Source of the DNA: Mycobacterium sp.
Lineage (GTDB): Bacteria > Actinomycetota > Actinomycetes > Mycobacteriales > Mycobacteriaceae
Reading direction: 5' to 3'
Assembly (NCBI RefSeq): GCF_029961025.1
Contig: NZ_JASBVP010000018.1
Coordinates: 1 to 39,364 of the forward strand
Length of the DNA stretch: 39,364 nt
The notes below the pieces were generated by a model. It was not told the DNA's origin. It made no database searches and worked only from the letters and a program-made list of their open reading frames with translations. A program made the translations under genes and the position numbers. Positions 31,445 through 38,613 of the stretch are shown in pieces (the first letter of the stretch is position 1; every line of letters begins with the position of its first letter).

Positions 31445-32145
31445 TCGAGCAGGCAGAGATCGACGAGTGGCGAGAGCACTAGGTGCAGACCACCGCACTC
31501 GTCGGGCTCGTGACCCTGGCCGTGCCCGCCGTCGGGTGGTGTGTCCGCGCCGGGCCGGGATGGCGGCGGTGCCGCTGGTGACGTCTCGGGGGGCGCCGCC
31601 TGCGACGTGATGCTCGGTGCCACCGGCGATTTCGCCGCGGACGAGTGGTGTGCTCGGCGGTCATCGTTGTCTCTGCGCCGTGCCGGCATGGGTTGGAGCG
31701 CCATCACGACGCGGGCGCGGTCGGGCTGCGCGGTGGTGGTCGGCTCGTGTGCCCCAGGCTGTGCACTGGTGGGCGGTGGTGTCGTGACCGCGGGCATGGT
31801 GGTCGGGGGTGCCAGCGTGGGTGCCGGCAGGGCGACTATCGGCGCAGGCGCATCCAGCGGAGACGTGACGGCGGTGGTGGTGCCGAGGACTGCGGCAGCG
31901 CTGGCCAGTGCGATCACGGCGGTGGCCATGGGATGTTTTCGCACCCAGCGGAGGGTTTCGGCGACGCCCTCGCTGAGGATCGCTCCACCGCGGATGAGGT
32001 GGAGTCGGCGACGTGCGGGATCAGCGTCGCGCTCGGTTTTGGCGATTTCGGCGAGGATGTCGTCGAGGTGCTGTAGGTCGGTCTCCAGACGATCGATCGT
32101 CCAGCGCAGCTCACGCTGGAGCCAACGGACATGGTCGTAAGACAT
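31441..32145 (-). CDS. Membrane protein with coiled coil and Pro-rich outer region
   Basis: A 234-residue protein. The N-terminal 55 residues are a charged helix (ELRWTIDRLETDLQHLDDIL), followed by one membrane segment (HPMATAVIALASAAAVLGTT, about 71-90) and a long Pro/Thr/Ala-rich outer part. It lies between integrase and repressor, so it is probably expressed in the lysogen. Superinfection exclusion is a reasonable guess; nothing in the sequence proves it. Its stop and the integrase stop use the same CTAG. Confidence 0.7.
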   Translation of the reverse strand: MSYDHVRWLQRELRWTIDRLETDLQHLDDILAEIAKTERDADPARRRLHLIRGGAILSEGVAETLRWVRKHPMATAVIALASAAAVLGTTTAVTSPLDAPAPIVALPAPTLAPPTTMPAVTTPPPTSAQPGAHEPTTTAQPDRARVVMALQPMPARRRDNDDRRAHHSSAAKSPVAPSITSQAAPPETSPAAPPPSRPGADTPPDGGHGQGHEPDECGGLHLVLSPLVDLCLLD

Positions 32146-32247
32146 GAGCGACTTCCGAAAGTGTCATTTGCCCCAATCGGATTAGGGCACTACTCCCGGT
32201 TATCGATCATGTAATTGCGAAAGTTAATTCGGATTACAGCATTCACT
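32146..32247. promoter_or_regulatory. AT-richer promoter region of the membrane-protein gene
   Basis: About 100 bases of lower GC between the repressor and membrane-protein genes. TCGGATTA occurs twice in the same direction (32177-32184 and 32229-32236), a likely operator pair for the minus-strand gene starting at 32145. Confidence 0.4.
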
Positions 32248-32628
32248 CTATCGGGCTAGCCGATCGATCCGGTCGAGCAGACTGCGGGCTACGGCCAGTG
32301 ACTCCTGCGCCCTAGCCTTCACGTCCTCAGCTATCCGGCGCAGCTCGGCGAGCTCGGCCAGCTCGTCGTCCGACCGTGCCTCAGGCTCGCTGTCATCTAC
32401 CGGCTCGCCGCCGGCCTGGATGTGATCGATGCTGCCACTCGCCCAGTGCAGCGCCCGCTCGATGGCCTTCTTGGTGCGGGTGCGCAAAGGGCGTCCATGG
32501 GCTGCTCGGAAGAGCGTCTCCTTGGAAACCCCAGCGCGGGCAGCGACCTGATCCCAGGTGAGGTCGAACTCGGCGCGACGATCGTCCATCCACCAGCCGA
32601 GCGTGCCGGGCTCGTAGTCCAAGGCCAT
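32248..32628 (-). CDS. Immunity repressor (HTH)
   Basis: A 126-residue protein with an N-terminal HTH (FDLTWDQVAARAGVSKETLF, about 21-40, continuing to RTRTKKAIERAL) and, after an acidic linker, a C-terminal coiled coil (ELRRIAEDVKARAQESLAVA) for dimerisation. It is divergent from a Cro-like gene across repeated AACGTGAC sites, the normal layout of a lysogeny switch. There is no LexA-like peptidase domain, so induction must use another route, possibly an antirepressor. Confidence 0.78.
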   Translation of the reverse strand: MALDYEPGTLGWWMDDRRAEFDLTWDQVAARAGVSKETLFRAAHGRPLRTRTKKAIERALHWASGSIDHIQAGGEPVDDSEPEARSDDELAELAELRRIAEDVKARAQESLAVARSLLDRIDRLAR

Positions 32629-32794
32629 ACCGGCATCATGTCGTGACCAAACGTGACTTGTCTAGTAGGCGTAACCCACACAGAAACGTCGTTTTCGCTG
32701 GTCTGAGCGTTACACAGTCACAAAATGTCACGTTAACTGGCAGGTATGTCGACTATTCGGGCTAGACATCGAACCAGATTTGACCTAACGTGAC
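32629..32794. promoter_or_regulatory. Lysogeny control region with repeated AACGTGAC operators
   Basis: AACGTGAC occurs at 32650-32657 (+), 32727-32734 (- strand) and 32787-32794 (+), with a partial CGTGAC at 32642-32647. A TAGACA -10-like element faces each way: 32659-32664 (minus) and 32763-32768 (plus). The outer operators sit just downstream of each -10, and the right one includes the GTG of the Cro-like gene. Confidence 0.72.
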
Positions 32795-33026
32795 TCCTGT
32801 GAGATCAGTCAGAGTCAACAAGGCGGCCATCCGCCGGACGCGAGAGCTGGCCGGATATACCCAAGGCCAGGTCGCGAAGCGCATCGGGGTGGATCGTTCC
32901 GCGGTGTGCCACTGGGAGTCCGAGCGCTCACCGAAACAGCCCACTGGCACGCACTTCAAAGCTTTGTGCCGTGTCCTTCGGGTCAAGCCCGAGTCACTCC
33001 TGGCGGGGTGCGATGAGGCGGCCTGA
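32790..33026 (+). CDS. Cro-like HTH protein
   Basis: A 78-residue protein, nearly all one XRE HTH domain (AAIRRTRELAGYTQGQVAKR, IGVDRSAVCHWESERSPKQP). The GTG start lies inside an AACGTGAC operator; a GTG at 32799 is also in frame. As first gene of the rightward early operon opposite the repressor, it should act as the lytic-side switch protein. The stop touches the next ATG. Confidence 0.8.
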   Translation: MTPVRSVRVNKAAIRRTRELAGYTQGQVAKRIGVDRSAVCHWESERSPKQPTGTHFKALCRVLRVKPESLLAGCDEAA

Positions 33027-33188
33027 ATGCTCGAACTCGCTGGCAAAGGCAAGCCGGGCCCACGGCCGCCCCGGCGCTACACGTGCGGTATGTGCGGAGG
33101 AAGCGGCACCGTCCCCGTCGACCCCAACGACCGACGCCAAGGCGACCGGCCGTGCCCGAACTGCGACGGCCACGGCACTCTCGGCTAG
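33027..33188 (+). CDS. Small double-knuckle zinc protein (53 aa)
   Basis: The ATG follows the cro stop directly (TGAATG). The protein has CGMCGGSGTV and CPNCDGHGTL, two DnaJ-like C-x2-C-x-G-x-G repeats that would bind one zinc. The first 18 residues are basic. Such proteins are frequent in actinobacterial mobile elements; function unknown. Confidence 0.7.
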   Translation: MLELAGKGKPGPRPPRRYTCGMCGGSGTVPVDPNDRRQGDRPCPNCDGHGTLG

Positions 33189-33192
33189 CGGC

Positions 33193-33450
33193 TTGACACC
33201 CCAGCAGCGGGTGCTGCGGGCCCGGATCGCCGCGCACGTCCGGTGGTCCCGATGTGAGGACCGCGCCGCAGCGACCGCTCCGGCCCGCGCGGCATTCAAC
33301 GACCGCTGGGAGCGCCAGGTCGACCCGGACGGCGTGCTCGATCCGCACGAGCGCGCGATTCGCGCCGAGCACGCCCGAAAAGCCTATTTCACGGCTCTGG
33401 CCATGAAGTCCGTCAAAGCGCGCGCTCGCAAGAAGACCCGCGCCGCTTGA
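33193..33450 (+). CDS. Conserved helical protein of actinobacterial mobile elements
   Basis: An 85-residue, almost entirely helical basic protein starting at TTG 33193. The pattern LTPQQRVLRARIAAHVRWSR, then RAAFNDRWERQVDPDGVLDP and AEHARKAYFTALAMKS, is widely seen beside integrase and regulator genes in actinomycete integrative elements and phages. No function is established. Confidence 0.72.
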   Translation: MTPQQRVLRARIAAHVRWSRCEDRAAATAPARAAFNDRWERQVDPDGVLDPHERAIRAEHARKAYFTALAMKSVKARARKKTRAA

Positions 33451-33474
33451 TCCCCCTTGATCGATAGGAGTGAT

Positions 33475-34182
33475 ATGTCGACTTTGACCGTGACTGATGG
33501 CCGGTCACCGTTCGACCGCATCAAGCAGACCCGGCCGGACGGCTCGGAGTTCTGGTCCGCCCGTCAGTTGCAGAGCCTCATGGCGTACGGAACCTGGGAG
33601 CGCTTCAGCAACCCACTGCAGCGTGCGATCCAGTCGGCGAGCAACACCGGGATCGCCGTTGACCAGCATTTTCGCCGATCTGTGAAAAAGACTGGTGGCC
33701 GCCCGCGCGAGGACTACGAGCTGTCTCGCTATGCCGCCTACCTCGTCGCGATGAACGGGGACCCGAACAAGCCCGAGGTGGCCGCGGCGCAGTCATATTT
33801 CGCGGAGCGCACCCGCCAGGCCGAGGTGATCGAGTCCGAGCTGGATGAGCTACCGGAGTGGGCCCGTCAGCAGATCGACACGATCCGCCGCGTCGGCCGG
33901 ATCGAGGTCGAGCAGCAGCGGCAGGCCGAGCAGATCCGCCAGATCGACGCCCGTGTCGCCTCGGTCGAGGGCGCCTACGACGAGTACGCAGCGCTGGGCT
34001 ACGCGCGGCTGCGCGGGTTGCCGACGGATCGATCGTTTCTGGTGAGGCTCGGCCGCCGGGCTACTGACGTGATGCGCGCGCAAGGTCAGGAGCCGCGTAA
34101 GAGGAAGGACGCGACGTTTGGCCTGATCAACATCTATCCGGAGTGGGCGCTCGACGAGGCCCTCGCGGATCTCACCGCATAG
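33475..34182 (+). CDS. DinD-like protein, possible antirepressor
   Basis: A 235-residue protein with TAGGAG before its ATG. The N-terminal 110 residues match the DinD/BRO-N layout (FDRIKQTRPDGSEFWSARQL, TGGRPREDYELSRYAAYLVA, AAAQSYFAERTRQAE). A long helix follows (RVGRIEVEQQRQAEQIRQID) and a C-terminal alpha/beta part. In temperate phages proteins of this type often act as antirepressors or in the SOS response. Since the repressor lacks a self-cleavage domain, this gene is a good candidate for the induction signal. Confidence 0.72.
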   Translation: MSTLTVTDGRSPFDRIKQTRPDGSEFWSARQLQSLMAYGTWERFSNPLQRAIQSASNTGIAVDQHFRRSVKKTGGRPREDYELSRYAAYLVAMNGDPNKPEVAAAQSYFAERTRQAEVIESELDELPEWARQQIDTIRRVGRIEVEQQRQAEQIRQIDARVASVEGAYDEYAALGYARLRGLPTDRSFLVRLGRRATDVMRAQGQEPRKRKDATFGLINIYPEWALDEALADLTA

Positions 34183-34184
34183 AC

Positions 34185-34255
34185 CTCCGGCCGTCGGGGG
34201 ACGGCCGGGGACTCCCCAAGGAAGCGCCCGCCCCGTGTGCCAGCGCGGGGCGGGC
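34185..34255 (+). terminator. Tandem hairpins after the DinD-like gene
   Basis: Hairpin 1: CCGGCCGTC (34187-34195) with GACGGCCGG (34200-34208), GGGG loop. Hairpin 2: GCCCGCCCCG (34226-34235) with CGGGGCGGGC (34246-34255). Neither has a U run. They may reduce read-through from the switch region into the recombination genes. Confidence 0.55.
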
Positions 34256-34282
34256 TGGACCACCGAGTGATTGGAGCACCAG

Positions 34283-34453
34283 GTGGCAGAGAAAGACAGT
34301 ACACCACCACAACCGCTGCGGCGGGTCGTGGTCGTGATGAACGAGGCGCACGGCTGGCCGCCAGTGGTCGAGCCGACCGAGCAGGACCTAGCCCGGCTCG
34401 CCGAGCAGGCGCAGCGGGACCTGCAGGAGCAGCGGGAGGCGGAGGAGTCATGA
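34283..34453 (+). CDS. Small hypothetical early protein (56 aa)
   Basis: GTG at 34283 lies six bases after GGAG. A short strand (RRVVVVMNEAHGWPP) is followed by a charged helix (DLARLAEQAQRDLQEQREAE). It overlaps the next gene by four bases. No family recognised. Confidence 0.6.
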   Translation: MAEKDSTPPQPLRRVVVVMNEAHGWPPVVEPTEQDLARLAEQAQRDLQEQREAEES

Positions 34454-34836
34454 GCGCACACCGCACCGGCATACCCGCCCCCGAGCTGATCGCCCGCATC
34501 CGCGACGAGCGCAGGCTGCTCGACGGCGACACCGACGTCATGGTTGGCGTCGCCGAGCTGATCACCCTCGCCGACACGCCCACCCAGGCTGGTGTGGATG
34601 TGCGCCTGGTCGAGCGCGAGCCGACGAGCGTGTGCGACTGGTGCATGGTCGACCCGGCCCGGCCGGCCGAGGTGGCTGTGTACGGCGATCCGGCGCCGGA
34701 CGACCCGTACGAGCCGTTGCGGTACGCGGAGGTTTGCCGCGTGTGCGCACCGCGCGCCGCCCGGCAGGCGTTGATCGAGCAAAACCCCAACTCTCGCCAG
34801 CCCATCATCGTCCAAATTGGAGTAACCCCACAATGA
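34450..34836 (+). CDS. Hypothetical early protein with paired CxxC
   Basis: A 128-residue protein starting at the ATG overlapping the upstream stop, with GGAGGAG before it. A helical N-terminus precedes a zinc-ribbon-like part, CDWCMVDPARPA (near residue 59) and CRVCAPRAARQ (near 95). Likely a metal-stabilised DNA- or protein-binding factor. It overlaps the next ATG. Confidence 0.65.
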   Translation: MSAHRTGIPAPELIARIRDERRLLDGDTDVMVGVAELITLADTPTQAGVDVRLVEREPTSVCDWCMVDPARPAEVAVYGDPAPDDPYEPLRYAEVCRVCAPRAARQALIEQNPNSRQPIIVQIGVTPQ

Positions 34837-35240
34837 CCAGTTTCTATGCGCCCGCTGACATCCTGCGCATGGTCGCCGATTTTGCCGAGCTGCACCACCT
34901 CGACGACGACATCACCAGCATCCGTCCGCTCGACGGAGAAGCCCATGTCCACGGCTATGACGCCAGTACCCACAGTGTCGTGGCAATGGTGCTCCGTTGG
35001 GCGCTGGCGCTCGATGTCCCCACCGTGAACGTGAAGCCTGAGTCCAATGTGAACGAAAAGCCTGAGCCCAAGTACTACCGCCTCACCGTGCGCGGCAAGA
35101 TCGGCGGCCTGCGGGTCACGTTCGTCGCGCTCACCAACGGCCCGGAAACCGAGGCCCTGCATGACATGGCGATCGTCGGCGATTTGATGCTCGACCAGCT
35201 CGCCCACTGCGTGCGCGAGCCCGAGGCGGTGACGGCATGA
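34833..35240 (+). CDS. Hypothetical protein before recT
   Basis: A 135-residue protein that shares start/stop overlaps with both neighbours. An acidic helix (ILRMVADFAELHHLDDDI) is followed by an alpha/beta region (YYRLTVRGKIGGLRVTFVAL). It may be a partner of the recombination proteins that follow, but no motif shows this. Confidence 0.62.
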   Translation: MTSFYAPADILRMVADFAELHHLDDDITSIRPLDGEAHVHGYDASTHSVVAMVLRWALALDVPTVNVKPESNVNEKPEPKYYRLTVRGKIGGLRVTFVALTNGPETEALHDMAIVGDLMLDQLAHCVREPEAVTA

Positions 35241-36001
35241 CTGAGCCCACCAAGGGAATCGCCCGCCCGGCCGAGCAGGGCAAGGTCACGGTGCCGCTCG
35301 TCGGCCCGCTGAATGACCTTGACCAGGCGTACCGGTACGCGCAGGCACTCGCCCAGTCCAACCTGCTGCCGAAAGACCTGTACGGCAAGCCCGCGAACGT
35401 GCTCACCATCATCCTGTACGGCCAGCAACTCGGCCTGACGCCGATGCAGGCCATCCAGTCCATCTACGTCGTCAACGGCCGCCCGCAGATGTCCGGGCAG
35501 CTGTGGCTGTCCAAGGTCCGCGAGGCCGGGCACCGCGTCAAGGTCTCGGACCACACCGACACGTCGTGCACGGTCACGATCACCCGGGGCGACACCGGCG
35601 AGGAGCACACCGAGACCTTCACGTGGGCCGACGCCGAGAAGGCGAAGCTCGCCCGGAAAGACACCTACCAGCAGCACCCGAAACGAATGCTGCTGTGGCG
35701 CGCGGTGTCGAACTGCGCCACGGTGATCTGCCCCGAGGTCGCACTCGGGTTCGGCAACGAGGAACCCGAACCGGTCACCGAGCGGCCGACGCTCGCCCAG
35801 GTTGCCGCCGAGCGGATGGACCAGACCGCGGCCGCCGAGCCGGAGCCGCACCCGGACCCGGAACCCGAGCCGGAGAACCTGGCCGAGCCGGACGCCGAGA
35901 TGGTCGCCGAGCTGGCCGAGCTGGAGCGTGAACACACCGTCGAGGCGAGCCCGCTCCGCGACGACGACCCGGACCTGTTCGCGGGCGGTGACGACGAATG
36001 A
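35237..36001 (+). CDS. recT: RecT-family single-strand annealing protein
   Basis: RecT proteins coat single-stranded DNA and anneal complementary strands. The 254-residue protein has the family core: LPKDLYGKPANVLTIILYGQ, QLGLTPMQAIQSIYVVNGRP, the beta region MSGQLWLSKVREAGHRVKVS and DTYQQHPKRMLLWRAVSNCA. The last 70 residues are an acidic Pro/Glu tail, probably disordered and for partner binding. It overlaps the exonuclease gene by four bases, giving the common exonuclease/annealase pair of phage recombination. Confidence 0.9.
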   Translation: MTEPTKGIARPAEQGKVTVPLVGPLNDLDQAYRYAQALAQSNLLPKDLYGKPANVLTIILYGQQLGLTPMQAIQSIYVVNGRPQMSGQLWLSKVREAGHRVKVSDHTDTSCTVTITRGDTGEEHTETFTWADAEKAKLARKDTYQQHPKRMLLWRAVSNCATVICPEVALGFGNEEPEPVTERPTLAQVAAERMDQTAAAEPEPHPDPEPEPENLAEPDAEMVAELAELEREHTVEASPLRDDDPDLFAGGDDE

Positions 36002-36981
36002 CCGAGAGGGAACACACCACCGCCGATTTGCTGCTCGAATGGGACCGGACCCGGCCGCGCTCGCAGCAGCGCGAGCTGGGCTGGTCCGAGGTTGGCGGTT
36101 GTCGCCGCCGCGCGGGCTACAGGCTCGCCGGCACGACACCGACGAATCCGGGCGGCTCCATTCAGGCCGTGCTCGGCACGGCGATCCACGCGGCGATACA
36201 GGCCCAGCTCAACGAGACCGCGCAGCCCGGCGATCTGGTCGAGCATCCCGTGTCGTTTGCCGGGATTCCGGGGCACATAGACCGGTACGAGGCTGCAACA
36301 CAGACGCTGGTGGACGTCAAGACCACGACATCCCGGTGGCTGGAAAAGATCAAAGTGGACGGTCCGACGCGCTCGCACCTGTGGCAGGTCAACGGATACG
36401 CCGCGTCCCTCAACCGCACAGGTACGCCGGTGCGCCGGATCGTCATCGACTACATCGCCCGCGACACCGGCGAATTATGGCGATGGACCGGGCGACCCGA
36501 CGTGGCGCACGTGCGGGAAGCGTTGGCGTGGTTGAAGAACGTGCGCGAAACGCCTGTCGAGATGCTCAACCGGGACTACGACCCGACCGGCCCATTCTGC
36601 GCCAACTGCCCGTTCTACGAGACCTGTTGGGACGGTGCGGTTCCCGATCGCGACCCGCGGTCGGTGCTGTACGTCGAGAACCCGGACGCGGCCGAATGGG
36701 CGCGCAAGCTCGACCAGGCCCGCCGCGACAAAAAGGACGCCGAAGAGCGCGAGAAAGAAGCCATCGGCGCGCTGGACGCGTTGCGCCCCAACGACATCGG
36801 CAAGTCCGACCCGGTCGACGTCGGCTACGACAAAAACCTGCAGTGGCAGATCACCACGTCCGAGCGGCTCGACACGGCCGCCGTGAAGGCCGAGTACCGC
36901 AAGACCGGTGCCGAGCCGCCCACCAAGACCAGCACCACGAAGAAGCTCGTCTTCGTGCCCAAGGAAAGCGGTGATCAGTGA
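35998..36981 (+). CDS. Cas4/RecB-like exonuclease with Fe-S cluster motif
   Basis: A 327-residue PD-(D/E)XK nuclease. Motifs: H64 (LGTAIHAAIQ), D95 (GHIDRYE), D106-V-K108 (TLVDVKTTT), and Q130/Y134 (LWQVNGYAA). Four cysteines, C35 (VGGCRRRAGYR) and C201, C204, C210 (CANCPFYETC), form the split Cas4-type [4Fe-4S] site. It should resect double-strand ends to make substrate for the adjacent RecT. A coiled coil (about 235-265) and a C-terminal extension follow. No cas genes or arrays are present, so this is a recombination, not a CRISPR, protein. Confidence 0.9.
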   Translation: MTEREHTTADLLLEWDRTRPRSQQRELGWSEVGGCRRRAGYRLAGTTPTNPGGSIQAVLGTAIHAAIQAQLNETAQPGDLVEHPVSFAGIPGHIDRYEAATQTLVDVKTTTSRWLEKIKVDGPTRSHLWQVNGYAASLNRTGTPVRRIVIDYIARDTGELWRWTGRPDVAHVREALAWLKNVRETPVEMLNRDYDPTGPFCANCPFYETCWDGAVPDRDPRSVLYVENPDAAEWARKLDQARRDKKDAEEREKEAIGALDALRPNDIGKSDPVDVGYDKNLQWQITTSERLDTAAVKAEYRKTGAEPPTKTSTTKKLVFVPKESGDQ

Positions 36982-37160
36982 TGACCGTTCGTATCGCCGA
37001 CACCCGCCACCAGCGTTTGACCCGCATCGGCGATTGGCTCGACCTCGCCGCCGACTGGGTCGTCGCCGCGGGCGTCTATCTCTCGCTGTTCGCGATCGGC
37101 GCCATGCTCGGCGTCGCCATCCTCGCCACCGTCCTACACGGACTGGGGGTGTGGCAGTGA
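36981..37160 (+). CDS. Small single-span membrane protein (59 aa)
   Basis: The ATG overlaps the upstream stop (TGATG). One strong membrane segment (VYLSLFAIGAMLGVAILATV, about 33-52) follows a basic N-terminus with an amphipathic helix (RIGDWLDLAADWVVAAG). A membrane gene inside the early operon may affect host division or entry exclusion; nothing specific is visible. Confidence 0.62.
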   Translation: MTVRIADTRHQRLTRIGDWLDLAADWVVAAGVYLSLFAIGAMLGVAILATVLHGLGVWQ

Positions 37161-37417
37161 GGAAGTGGATTCGCTGGCGTATCGCTTACCTGCTCGACCG
37201 GTTGCCCGGCCAGTGCTGGGCCGACCTCGTGTCCTGGGTGCTCGACAGCGGCGAATTTCGTCGCCGCAACCCGTGGTCGCCGATCACCCCCACATGCTGG
37301 TCCGACAGAGACCACAATGGATGCTGCTACTGCGGCAAGCTACGGCGCAGTGCCCCGCGCGAGACGTGGCTGACGGACGAATACGCCGCCATCCTCGACG
37401 ACAGGGAGGACGCGTGA
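37157..37417 (+). CDS. Small Cys-rich early protein
   Basis: GTG 37157 overlaps the upstream stop. The 86-residue protein has a basic Trp-rich helix (RKWIRWRIAYLLDRLPGQCW), then CWSDRDHNGCCYCGKLRR, a likely metal knuckle, and an acidic end. No family recognised. Confidence 0.6.
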   Translation: MRKWIRWRIAYLLDRLPGQCWADLVSWVLDSGEFRRRNPWSPITPTCWSDRDHNGCCYCGKLRRSAPRETWLTDEYAAILDDREDA

Positions 37418-37668
37418 GCGCCACATACCAGCCCAACCCGCCAAGGCTCGACGACCACGCTCTGCTTGAGGAGTACGAGCACCTGGCCGGCTACGGCATG
37501 TCCGACCGCAAGATCGCCAAACGGCTCGGCTACACCGACACGCAGCACATGCTCAAGCTGCTGCAGCGGGCCCGGGAGCGTGCCGCCGGTCGAGCCGCGC
37601 TGGCCACCAGTTCCCCCAACTCGCACGCGCACACCGCGCACTATCCACAAAGGACTATCGATGACTGA
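37414..37668 (+). CDS. Small HTH protein
   Basis: GTG 37414 overlaps the upstream stop; AGGGAGGA precedes it. The 84-residue protein has an HTH-like helix set (LLEEYEHLAGYGMSDRKIAK, RLGYTDTQHMLKLLQRARER). The C-terminal tail is Ser/His rich. It is next to a LuxR-type HTH gene, and the two may act together in early or origin control. Confidence 0.65.
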   Translation: MSATYQPNPPRLDDHALLEEYEHLAGYGMSDRKIAKRLGYTDTQHMLKLLQRARERAAGRAALATSSPNSHAHTAHYPQRTIDD

Positions 37669-38041
37669 CACGCCCGCTCCGCCCCGTCCTGTCACCGTCC
37701 CCGAGGACCTGTGGGAACGGGTCAACAGGGTCCTGTACAACGCTGGACTAATCCTGGTCGCCATCACCGGCTCACCCACCCAGACGACCCGCTACGAGGT
37801 GCGGCCGCGCCAAATCCGCACCGCGGCACCGGGCACGCGCGATCTGTCAGAACGGGAGGCTCAGGTCCTCGGGTTCATCGCGGCCGGGCTGGGCGACGTC
37901 GAGATCGCAGAAGCCCTCGGACTATCCGTCAACACCACGAAGTCCCACGTCAAACGGTTGTTCCGCAAGCTCGGCGCCCGCGACCGGGCTAACGCCGTCG
38001 CCCTCGCCTACCAGCGCGGATTCATCGGAGGTACGAAATGA
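37661..38041 (+). CDS. LuxR-type HTH regulator
   Basis: A 126-residue protein with a complete GerE/LuxR HTH (about 60-120): LSEREAQVLGFIAAGLGDVE, IAEALGLSVNTTKSHVKRLF, RKLGARDRANAVALAYQRG. The first 55 residues are short and lack a receiver or ligand domain, so it is not a response regulator. LuxR-type single-domain proteins are seen in actinophage early operons; it may activate late genes or act on host promoters. Confidence 0.8.
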   Translation: MTDTPAPPRPVTVPEDLWERVNRVLYNAGLILVAITGSPTQTTRYEVRPRQIRTAAPGTRDLSEREAQVLGFIAAGLGDVEIAEALGLSVNTTKSHVKRLFRKLGARDRANAVALAYQRGFIGGTK

Positions 38042-38211
38042 GCACCGCGCCGTGCGCCATGTGCGGCCAGCTCGCGCCCGTCGACCACGGCGGCATCCGC
38101 TGCGCCTGCACACCAGCCCGCTCGGCCGCAGAGATCCGCGGCGCCGTCCGCGCCGCCGAGGCCCGCAACCGAGCAGGAGCAAACCGTTACCGCCGCGCTC
38201 GACTGTTGTAG
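38038..38211 (+). CDS. Small zinc-ribbon protein (57 aa)
   Basis: ATG 38038 overlaps the upstream stop (ATGA). The start reads CAMCGQLAPVDHGGIRCACT, a compact C-x2-C...C-x-C site, followed by a basic Ala/Arg helix (EIRGAVRAAEARNRAGANRY). Probable nucleic-acid-binding mini-protein. It precedes a large hairpin. Confidence 0.68.
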   Translation: MSTAPCAMCGQLAPVDHGGIRCACTPARSAAEIRGAVRAAEARNRAGANRYRRARLL

Positions 38212-38277
38212 ACCCGGCGGGGGCGCGCTCGCCGAGCTGCCCGGGCTCGACCGGGCGACACCATCCACCACCTGACC

Positions 38278-38319
38278 GCCGGGCCGCCGCGGGTGACCCG
38301 ACCCCCGCGGCGGCCCGGC
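38278..38319 (+). terminator. 16-bp perfect hairpin
   Basis: A perfect 16-bp stem (38278-38293 with 38304-38319) and a 10-base loop in the 135-base gap before the replication genes. No U run, so it may be an attenuator, a processing site or a regulatory element ahead of the initiator. Confidence 0.6.
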
Positions 38320-38346
38320 ATCCACACCGATCGCAAGGAGGTGACC

Positions 38347-38613
38347 GTGGCGATCCACCTGCACGCAGCCGAGCCACCCAGCGGCCGGCCACTGCCAGCC
38401 CAAAAGGTCTACAACGCCTGCTACCGCGGCGAGCTGCCCGCCGAGACGCTCGACACCGCGGCACGCGAGCACCTGGTCTACGACCTATGGCTCAAGGGCT
38501 GGACCGACGTCGAGATCGCCACGCATACCTCCATGACCCTGTACACCACCGCGCGTATCCGGGCTCGGCTCGGACTCGCGCCGCACCGCGCACGGAAAGA
38601 GGCCGCAGCCTGA
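38347..38613 (+). CDS. Small HTH protein upstream of the initiator
   Basis: GTG 38347 lies five bases after AAGGAGG. The 88-residue protein contains a helical DNA-binding-like unit (LVYDLWLKGWTDVEIATHTS, MTLYTTARIRARLGL), similar in arrangement to sigma-factor region 4 or HTH mini-proteins. It overlaps the replication initiator by one base (TGATG) and may regulate or load at the origin. Confidence 0.68.
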   Translation: MAIHLHAAEPPSGRPLPAQKVYNACYRGELPAETLDTAAREHLVYDLWLKGWTDVEIATHTSMTLYTTARIRARLGLAPHRARKEAAA

